From DATFPQ01 sp035264765 (GTDB taxonomy: Bacteria > Actinomycetota > Actinomycetes > Actinomycetales > Angustibacteraceae): a stretch of 8,155 bases of DNA. Positions within the stretch are counted from its first letter, which is position 1. Every line of letters begins with the position of its first letter. Shown here in pieces: positions 7,355-8,155 of the stretch. The stretch is from the NCBI GenBank assembly GCA_035264765.1, contig DATFPQ010000193.1, positions 1 to 8,155 on the forward strand, given 5' to 3'. The position numbers and the translations under genes were made by a program. A model generated the notes under the pieces. It was given only the letters and a program-made list of their open reading frames with translations, had not been told where the DNA came from and made no database searches.

Positions 7355-8155
7355 TCAGGCGTCCGCGGAGGTGAGGACGACCGCCTCCTCCTCGCTGCGC
7401 TGGGCCGGCTCGTGGCGGTCGACGTGCGCGAGCACCCGGCGTCCGCTCAGCAGGACGACGACCGCGAGCGTGGTAGCCGTGGCGCCCACCCAGAAGGGCA
7501 GGTGGGGGCTCACCGACTCGCCGAGCTTGCCGGCCAGCCAGGGCGCGATCGCGCCGCCGCCGAACCTGACGAAGCTGTACGCGGCACTCGCGGTGCCGCG
7601 CTCGACCGGTGCGGCCAGCATGACCGCCTCGGTGACCAGTGTGTTGTTGATGCCGAGAAAGACACCCGCGACGACCACGCAGGCGACCAGCACCGCCTTG
7701 GTGTCGGTGAACAGCGCCATCATCGCCAGGTCCGCGGCGAAAGCGAGCAGGGCGGCGGCGACGACGGGCAGCGTGCCGAACCCGCGCTGCAGCCGAGGCG
7801 CCACGAATACCGACGCGACGGCCAGGCAGACGCCCCAGCCGAAGAAGATCAGGCCGATCTGGTGCGCGCCCATGGCGAGCGGGAAGGGCGTGTACGCGAG
7901 CAGGGTGAAGAAGCCGAAGTTGTAGAGCAGCGCGGTGACCGCCATGGTCAGCAGGCTGCGGTGGCGCAGCGCCCGGAACGGGTCCGCGAGGTTGGTACGC
8001 CGAGCGGCGGCCGGGATGCGCGGCAGGAACGCCGCGATGGCGACGAAGGCGACCGTCATGAGGACGGCCACGCCGAACAACGGCCCGCGCCACGAGATGT
8101 CGCCGAGCGCGCCGCCGAGCAGTGGGCCGGCGGCGATGCCGATGCCCAGCGCCGC
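7355..8155 (-). CDS. MFS transporter, probable drug/metabolite exporter (N-terminus outside window)
   Basis: C-terminal 266 residues of a major facilitator superfamily protein; the gene runs off the right edge, so roughly the first four helices are missing. Seen: the visible part opens with ALGIGIAAGPLLGGALGDISW, the motif C (GxxxGPxxGG) of helix 5 that marks proton-antiport exporters. A further helix follows, then a basic central loop (RIPAAARRTNLADPFRALRHRS), then six more hydrophobic helices (helices 7-12), giving eight visible. The cytoplasmic tail is polar and acidic. The reading frame is open to the window edge, so the internal ATG and TTG codons are not the start. The overall look is that of a DHA-type multidrug or siderophore-type exporter; the substrate cannot be told. 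It lies 157 bases upstream of the acyl-CoA ligase gene on the same strand, and may or may not share its transcript. Confidence 0.88.
   Translation of the reverse strand, partial: AALGIGIAAGPLLGGALGDISWRGPLFGVAVLMTVAFVAIAAFLPRIPAAARRTNLADPFRALRHRSLLTMAVTALLYNFGFFTLLAYTPFPLAMGAHQIGLIFFGWGVCLAVASVFVAPRLQRGFGTLPVVAAALLAFAADLAMMALFTDTKAVLVACVVVAGVFLGINNTLVTEAVMLAAPVERGTASAAYSFVRFGGGAIAPWLAGKLGESVSPHLPFWVGATATTLAVVVLLSGRRVLAHVDRHEPAQRSEEEAVVLTSADA

Overview
The window is very GC-rich DNA with actinobacterial traits: GC-ending codons, no strong Shine-Dalgarno before several genes, one gene that looks leaderless, and a tRNA with no encoded CCA. It most likely comes from a chromosome of a high-GC Actinomycetota. 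I cannot place the genus from sequence alone. Five complete protein genes, one partial protein gene and one tRNA gene can be supported.

Left part (40-4658): a cell-envelope block. A LytR-CpsA-Psr (LCP) family protein with a polytopic N-terminus is followed 37 bases later, on the same strand, by a class B penicillin-binding protein with an NTF2-like (MecA_N-type) N-terminal region and intact SxxK, SxN and KTG motifs. A secreted lipoprotein of unrecognised family converges on the PBP gene. The two stop codons are the two ends of one 10-bp palindrome. All three products act outside the membrane: the LCP protein probably attaches polymers to peptidoglycan, the PBP cross-links peptidoglycan, and the lipoprotein's role is unknown.

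Middle (4659-5562): the lipoprotein gene and a small hypothetical gene (131 aa) diverge from a 219-bp spacer that carries an exact-period 40-bp tandem repeat of about four units. The small gene has a -10-like hexamer six bases before its ATG and looks leaderless. After it come a short 22/23-bp tandem repeat, a perfect 14-bp hairpin terminator, and tRNA-Ser(GCU) on the minus strand with a recognisable sigma-70-type promoter.

Right part (5563-8155, minus strand): an AlkK/FadD-type fatty acyl-CoA ligase and, upstream of it, the C-terminal two thirds of an MFS exporter that runs off the window. The 157-bp gap between them holds a palindrome and a nested inverted repeat, but no promoter I could assign with confidence.

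Most of the window is ordinary housekeeping and envelope content. I see no defence system, prophage, integrase or CRISPR array. The items most worth a second look are the 40-bp repeat in the divergent promoter region, the unrecognised lipoprotein beside the LCP/PBP pair, and the atypical LCP protein (PRS in place of the usual PRD, unusual N-terminal membrane region).
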